Shown here one piece after another: positions 13,451 through 17,429 of a DNA stretch of 17,429 bases. Where the stretch lies: the NCBI GenBank assembly GCA_934394545.1, contig CAKRRG010000058.1:1-17429 (forward strand), given 5' to 3'. The notes below the pieces were generated by a model. That model ran no database searches, was not told where the DNA came from, and worked only from the letters and a program-made list of their open reading frames with translations. The position numbers and the translations under genes are program-made. The stretch comes from an uncultured Blautia sp. Lineage in GTDB: Bacteria > Bacillota > Clostridia > Lachnospirales > Lachnospiraceae. Numbering within the stretch: position 1 is the stretch's first letter; each line of letters begins with the position of its first letter.

Positions 13451-14848
13451 TTATTTTGCATATTTGCTCTTGATATACTCATCAATACCACGTGCACCTG
13501 CTTTACCAGCTCCCATAGCAAGGATAACAGTTGCAGCACCTGTAACAGCATCTCCACCTGCATATACGCCTTCTTTGGAGGTCTTACCGAACTCTTCGTC
13601 AGCAATAATGCACTTTCTCTTATTAATATCAAGACCGATTGTTGTGGAAGAAATCAGCGGGTTCGGGCTTGTACCAAGAGACATGATAACAGTATCCACG
13701 TCAATGGTAAACTCAGAACCAGGAATCTCAACAGGACGTCTTCTTCCGGAAGCATCCGGCTCGCCAAGCTCCATACGGATACATTTGATACCGGTTACCC
13801 AGTCTTTGTCATCTGTAAGAATCTCAACAGGATTGCAGAGAAGATCAAACTGTACGCCCTCTTCCTTAGCATGATGAACTTCCTCTTTACGTGCCGGAAG
13901 CTCTGCCTCAGAACGACGGTAAATGATATGTACCTCTGCGCCAAGACGAAGAGCTGTTCTTGCAGCATCCATTGCTACGTTACCACCGCCGACAACAGCA
14001 ACTTTCTTGCCATGTGCGATCGGAGTATCATAATCTTCACGGAATGCTTTCATAAGGTTGTTACGTGTCAGGTACTCGTTCGCAGAGAACACGCCATTAG
14101 CCTGCTCACCTGGGATTCCCATGAACATAGGAAGTCCGGCACCGGATCCGATAAATACAGCCTCAAAGCCTTCATCCTTAAGAAGCTCATCAATAGTTAC
14201 AGATTTACCAATGATAACGTTGGTCTCAATCTTAACACCCAGAGATTTTACATTCTCAACCTCTGCAGCAACTACCTTGTCCTTAGGAAGACGGAATTCC
14301 GGAATACCATAAACAAGAACTCCACCTGCTTTATGAAGAGCCTCGAAGATTGTTACATCGTATCCCATCTTTGCAAGATCTCCGGCACAGGTAAGTCCGG
14401 AAGGACCAGAACCGATAACTGCAACCTTGTGTCCGTTCTTCTGCGCTGCAGGAGCCGGCTTAATTCCGTTCTCTTTCGCCCAGTCGGCAACGAAACGTTC
14501 CAGCTTACCAATGGAAACAGCCTCACCCTTCAGACCACGGATACATTTACCCTCACACTGTGTCTCCTGAGGACATACACGTCCGCAGACTGCCGGAAGA
14601 GCACTGGACTCACTGATGATCTGATATGCTTTCTCAAAGTTTCCTTCCTTTACCTCATGAACAAAACCTGGGATATTAATAGAAACCGGGCAGCCTTCCA
14701 CACATTTCGCTTTCTTACAGCCAAGGCAGCGGTTAGCCTCCTCAACTGCTTCTTCTTTATTGTAACCAAGGCAAACTTCTTCAAAGTTAGTAGCACGTAC
14801 TTCCGGAGCCTGCTCTCTGACTGGTACTTTCTTTAATACATCTGCCAT
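13451..14848 (-). CDS. nfnB: NfnB, large subunit of NADH-dependent ferredoxin:NADP+ oxidoreductase (GltA/GltD-like)
   Basis: This 465-residue flavoprotein resembles the small subunit of glutamate synthase, and with the adjacent NfnA it should form the electron-bifurcating transhydrogenase. That enzyme couples reduced ferredoxin plus NADH to the making of two NADPH. Two 4Fe-4S clusters are bound by C41, C44, C49, C53 and C88, C92, C98, C102. The FAD site is GSGPSGLTCAG (146-156), the nucleotide site GGGNVAMDAA (287-296), and the closing flavin motif GGDAVTGAATV (431-441). No gltB-type large glutamate synthase gene is nearby, while an NfnA-type gene overlaps its start by one base (TAATG), which supports Nfn over glutamate synthase. 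It ends at a clear terminator. Confidence 0.9.
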   Translation of the reverse strand: MADVLKKVPVREQAPEVRATNFEEVCLGYNKEEAVEEANRCLGCKKAKCVEGCPVSINIPGFVHEVKEGNFEKAYQIISESSALPAVCGRVCPQETQCEGKCIRGLKGEAVSIGKLERFVADWAKENGIKPAPAAQKNGHKVAVIGSGPSGLTCAGDLAKMGYDVTIFEALHKAGGVLVYGIPEFRLPKDKVVAAEVENVKSLGVKIETNVIIGKSVTIDELLKDEGFEAVFIGSGAGLPMFMGIPGEQANGVFSANEYLTRNNLMKAFREDYDTPIAHGKKVAVVGGGNVAMDAARTALRLGAEVHIIYRRSEAELPARKEEVHHAKEEGVQFDLLCNPVEILTDDKDWVTGIKCIRMELGEPDASGRRRPVEIPGSEFTIDVDTVIMSLGTSPNPLISSTTIGLDINKRKCIIADEEFGKTSKEGVYAGGDAVTGAATVILAMGAGKAGARGIDEYIKSKYAK

Positions 14849-15735
14849 TATTTGTCACCTCCACAATGTCCGCATCCGCCGTGATGGGTATCGCCTTCCT
14901 GAAGCTTCAGAAGAGCACGTCCCTCTTCGGTTTTGTACATCTGCTGTCTCTTCATGGCAAGATCGAAATCAACTTTATGTCCATCAAATTCCGGTCCGTC
15001 AACGCATGCAAATTTCACTTCGCCGCCAACCATCAGACGACAGGCACCACACATACCGGTTCCATCTACCATGATCGGGTTCATGCTGACAACTGTAGGA
15101 ATATTCAGTTCTTTTGTTAACAGGCAGACAAATTTCATCATGATCATCGGTCCGATCGCAACGCAGAGATCATATTCTTTCCCCTGATTCTGTACAAGAT
15201 CACGAAGTACGTCAGTTCCCATACCCTTACGTACATAAGAACCGTCATCTGTTGTAACATACAGGTTACATACCTCTTTCATCTTATCCTCAAGAATAAG
15301 AAGATCCTTCGTCTTAGCGCCAACGATAGCATCTGCTGTAATGCCGTGCTCATGAAGCCATTTTACCTGTGGGTATACAGGCGCTGTTCCAACACCACCT
15401 GCTACGAAAACGATCTTTTTCTTCTTAAGCTCTTCAATGTCCTCACTGCAAAGCTCAGACGGCTGTCCCAGCGGTCCCACGAAATCTTCGAAATAATCGC
15501 CAGCCTTCAGCTCAGCCATTCTGGTTGTAGAAGCACCAGCCGGCTGGAAGACAATCGTTACAGTACCTTTCTCTGCGTCATAATCACAGATTGTAAGCGG
15601 AATTCTCTCTCCTACTTCGTCCATCTTTACGATAACGAACTGGCCAGGCAGACAGTGCTTAGCCACACGAGGAGCTTCCACATCCATAAGAAAAACATTT
15701 GCAGAAAGCTTCTCTGCGTTGAGTATCTTATACAT
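14848..15735 (-). CDS. nfnA: NfnA, small subunit of NADH-dependent ferredoxin:NADP+ oxidoreductase
   Basis: This 295-residue protein belongs to the ferredoxin-reductase/PyrK-like family and carries FAD and a 2Fe-2S cluster. I chose the ATG at 15735-15733 since AGGAGG lies 5 to 6 nt upstream. The flavin site shows RIPLTICDYD (44-53) and the NAD site VAGGVGTAPVYP (111-122). The cluster ligands C229, C232 and C244 are seen in DGTGMCGACR and FACVDGPEFDG. D224 just before them matches the Asp ligand known for Nfn-type clusters. The tail ends in a His/Gly/Cys-rich stretch with an extra CGHC (288-291). It overlaps nfnB by one base and should be made in equal amounts. A promoter lies at 15798-15826. 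Confidence 0.9.
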   Translation of the reverse strand: MYKILNAEKLSANVFLMDVEAPRVAKHCLPGQFVIVKMDEVGERIPLTICDYDAEKGTVTIVFQPAGASTTRMAELKAGDYFEDFVGPLGQPSELCSEDIEELKKKKIVFVAGGVGTAPVYPQVKWLHEHGITADAIVGAKTKDLLILEDKMKEVCNLYVTTDDGSYVRKGMGTDVLRDLVQNQGKEYDLCVAIGPMIMMKFVCLLTKELNIPTVVSMNPIMVDGTGMCGACRLMVGGEVKFACVDGPEFDGHKVDFDLAMKRQQMYKTEEGRALLKLQEGDTHHGGCGHCGGDK

Positions 15736-15797
15736 AGTTCCCTCCTGAAGTACTATATTTAACAAGCGCCACAAAAACGCTTATCATATCCTCTAAC

Positions 15798-15826
15798 ACT
15801 ATAGCACAAAAAAGTGGGTTAGTAAA
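15798..15826 (-). promoter_or_regulatory. Sigma-A-type extended promoter for nfnA-nfnB
   Basis: On the minus strand TTTACT (15826-15821; 4 of 6 to consensus) is followed after 17 nt by TATAGT (15803-15798), with a TG one base upstream of the -10 box (15806-15805). The leader is about 55 nt and includes a small AAGCG/CGCTT stem near 15767-15785. Confidence 0.65.
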
Positions 15827-15869
15827 ATAAAATTCTCCTGTTTTTCTTATATTTTTTATAAAAAACCGA

Positions 15870-16598
15870 TTATTTGTGTTTGTTTCGCTCTTCAATCAAC
15901 TGATATAATTTTCCAAGAGCCTCTTTCATTCCTCCAACCTCATCGATCAAGCCTTCTTTTACCGCCTCCGGGCCTTCCAGCATGGTTCCTACATCCTTTA
16001 CCAGCTGGGTGGTATCCAGCATCAATTCTTCCAGCCGTTCCTGGGAAGTATTGGAATGCTTTGAAATAAAGGCAGTAATCCGATCCTGGATTTTTTCCAT
16101 ATTCCGATAAGACTGAGCCACACCAATAAACATGCCATTTGTCCGCACCGGGTGAATGACCATGGTAGCACTTGGGACCACAAAAGAATAATCTGCGGAA
16201 ACAGCCATTGGCACACCAATAGAGTGGCCGCCTCCAAGCACCAGAGACACAGTTGGAACACTTAAGGATGCAATCATTTCCGCTATGGCAAGACCGGCCT
16301 CCACATCCCCGCCAACTGTATTTAAAAGTATCAGAAGTCCATCCACAGCTTCATCATCTTCAATCATGGCAAGCCGTGGCAAAACGTGCTCATATTTCGT
16401 CGTCTTACAATTTGAAGGGGCTGAATCGTGGCCTTCTACTTCCCCGATAATCGTCAGAAGCTCAACTTTATATTTATTCGGATTCTCATTTAATGTAACC
16501 TGTCCCATTTCACAAATCTGCTGATTCTGTTTTTCTTCTTTTTCCAGATTCTCTTTTTCACTTTTATTCTGCTCTTCTGTATTTCCGGTTTCCCACAT
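15870..16598 (-). CDS. tepA: ClpP-like serine protease TepA (translocation-enhancing protein)
   Basis: This 242-residue protein belongs to the ClpP/crotonase superfamily, TepA branch. I chose the ATG at 16598-16596 with GGAGG 7 nt upstream. The N-terminal 35 residues are charged (Glu, Lys, Gln, Asn) and look disordered. The core begins near 44 and carries the oxyanion strand LLNTVGGDVEAG (91-102). The nucleophile is S126 in GGGHSIGVPMA (122-132) and the general base is H149 in ATMVIHPVR (144-152). D202 lies where the third member of the triad is expected. In Bacillus the gene sits beside spoIIIE and has been linked to protein export and spore germination; the real substrate is unclear. Its ribosome site forms part of a terminator-like hairpin. 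No strong terminator follows it, only AT-rich sequence (15830-15860). Confidence 0.92.
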   Translation of the reverse strand: MWETGNTEEQNKSEKENLEKEEKQNQQICEMGQVTLNENPNKYKVELLTIIGEVEGHDSAPSNCKTTKYEHVLPRLAMIEDDEAVDGLLILLNTVGGDVEAGLAIAEMIASLSVPTVSLVLGGGHSIGVPMAVSADYSFVVPSATMVIHPVRTNGMFIGVAQSYRNMEKIQDRITAFISKHSNTSQERLEELMLDTTQLVKDVGTMLEGPEAVKEGLIDEVGGMKEALGKLYQLIEERNKHK

Positions 16599-16631
16599 AA
16601 AAATACCTCCACACACAATCGTATGGAGGTA
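16599..16631 (-). terminator. Terminator-like hairpin that contains the tepA ribosome site
   Basis: On the minus strand TACCTCCATAC (16631-16621) pairs with GTGTGGAGGTA (16614-16604) over 11 bp, one of them G-U, with a 6-nt loop, followed by five T and then the tepA ATG. The 3' arm holds GGAGG, the tepA ribosome site. It can end yebC transcripts, and it would hide the tepA ribosome site in any RNA coming from yebC. The plus strand has no T tract. Confidence 0.6.
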
Positions 16632-16683
16632 GTATCTGCAAATCGTTTAAAAAATATTCCGAATAGCTTAAAGGTTGGATGAA

Positions 16684-17412
16684 TTATTCATCCCAGTTGT
16701 GCCAAACATCTGTTACATCATCATCGTCATCCAGAAGATCCAGGATTTTCTGAATGTCTTTGAGAGACTTCTCATCTGTAAGCTCTACGGTTGTCTGTGG
16801 GATCATAGCAACCTGTGCCTCAAGAAGTGGAACACCAGCTGCCTCAAGAGCCTCACGTACTGCACTGAAATCATCAGGAGCAGTCAGAACCTCAAAGCTG
16901 TCCTCTTCTTCATTAAAATCCTCAGCACCCGCATCAAGAGCAGTCATCATAAGTTCGTCTGCGTCCATTTCACATTCTTCCTTATCAATGATGATCTGAC
17001 CCTTCTGATCAAACATATAGGATACGCAGCCCTGAGTTCCGATGCTTCCGTTACCCTTTGTAAATGCGTTTCTCACATTGCTGGCAGTACGGTTCTTATT
17101 GTCAGTCAGAGTCTCAACGATGATCGCAACACCGTTAGGACCATATCCTTCGTATACCGCCTTCTCATAGCTGTCTGCAGAATCAGCACCTGCTGCCTTC
17201 TTAATACCACGATCAATGGTATCGTTTGGCATATTGTTGGCTTTTGCTTTCGCAATAACATCACGAAGCTTACCATTGTTATTCGGATCCGGTCCACCGG
17301 CTTTTACTGCCATTACGATCTCACGACCGATAATGGTAAAGATTTTTCCTTTTTTAGCGTCATTTTTTTCTTTCTTGTGCTTTATGTTTGCGAATTTTGA
17401 ATGTCCTGACAT
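16684..17412 (-). CDS. yebC: YebC/PmpR family protein
   Basis: This 242-residue protein starts with the family signature [14 protein letters not shown], followed by the N-terminal helical domain (1-75) with [12 protein letters not shown] and [16 protein letters not shown]. The later domains carry [19 protein letters not shown] (87-105) and the acidic C-terminus. Older work treats YebC proteins as transcription regulators; recent work links members to easing ribosome stalling at proline stretches, so the role here may be translational. The ATG at 17412-17410 has AAGGAGAGG about 8 nt upstream, inside the window edge. The promoter lies outside. The 85-nt gap to tepA holds the hairpin that contains the tepA ribosome site, so the two genes are probably controlled apart. 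Confidence 0.95.
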   Translation of the reverse strand: MSGHSKFANIKHKKEKNDAKKGKIFTIIGREIVMAVKAGGPDPNNNGKLRDVIAKAKANNMPNDTIDRGIKKAAGADSADSYEKAVYEGYGPNGVAIIVETLTDNKNRTASNVRNAFTKGNGSIGTQGCVSYMFDQKGQIIIDKEECEMDADELMMTALDAGAEDFNEEEDSFEVLTAPDDFSAVREALEAAGVPLLEAQVAMIPQTTVELTDEKSLKDIQKILDLLDDDDDVTDVWHNWDE

Positions 17413-17429
17413 TTCTTATCCTCTCCTTT

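Noticed and set aside
13361..14836. Long open frame on the plus strand (491 codons) opposite nfnB
   Set aside because: It mirrors nfnB, which has full family motifs, a ribosome site and operon context. The plus-strand reading starts inside the nfnB terminator and gives a Cys/Ser/Thr-rich protein with no family pattern.
13451..14848. Glutamate synthase small subunit (GltD) as the main role of this gene
   Set aside because: No large GltB-type gene is next to it, while an NfnA-type subunit gene overlaps its start; the pair fits NfnAB better.
16675..17400. Open frame on the plus strand (241 codons) opposite yebC
   Set aside because: It covers nearly the same span as yebC, which is certain from its N-terminal signature; the antisense reading shows no recognisable family.
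1..17429. CRISPR array, prophage or insertion sequence
   Set aside because: No regularly spaced direct repeats, no integrase or transposase gene, and no target-site duplications were seen.

Overview
The window looks like chromosomal DNA of a spore-forming, anaerobic Clostridia species (Bacillota), most likely Lachnospiraceae. Grounds for this are the yqfC-yqfD sporulation pair, the electron-bifurcating NfnAB transhydrogenase, a tepA-type ClpP-like gene, strong AGGAGG-type ribosome sites, AT-rich intergenic DNA, and surface proteins with SipW-type signal peptides. The genus is an inference. No mobile element, CRISPR array, rRNA or tRNA was found. All genes except one aminotransferase lie on the minus strand.

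Region 1 (15-3919) is the least ordinary part. One minus-strand cluster encodes, in transcription order, a PilZ-domain (probable c-di-GMP receptor) protein, a single-pass membrane protein with a TasA-like outer domain, and two secreted proteins with the TYAWxVSNN motif of SipW-type signal peptides. The three extracytoplasmic proteins appear to share one fold. The cluster has a good sigma-A promoter with a palindrome over the start point, and heavily structured intercistronic RNA, including two hairpins with perfectly complementary 7-nt loops. I read it as a candidate c-di-GMP-responsive surface-fibre or matrix module. The dedicated signal peptidase is not in the window.

Region 2 (4063-7239) holds yqfD and yqfC (sporulation), a DUF2284 cysteine-rich protein and a tRNA-dihydrouridine synthase. 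The last two form an operon with its own promoter. The yqfC ribosome site lies inside a terminator-like hairpin.

Region 3 (7272-9264) holds the only plus-strand gene, a fold-type I PLP aminotransferase. It is followed by a nearly perfect four-way-junction inverted-repeat structure that starts at its stop codon. rlmH converges on it, and the last rlmH codons form one arm of its own terminator. Two copies of a palindromic repeat flank this region.

Region 4 (9266-13340) is a uppP - ftsK/spoIIIE - Dabb-domain operon with its own promoter. Region 5 (13372-15826) is the nfnA-nfnB operon, with promoter and terminator. Region 6 (15870-17412) holds tepA and yebC; the tepA ribosome site is again buried in a terminator-like hairpin.

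All calls come from reading the sequence and from family knowledge; no database search was run.
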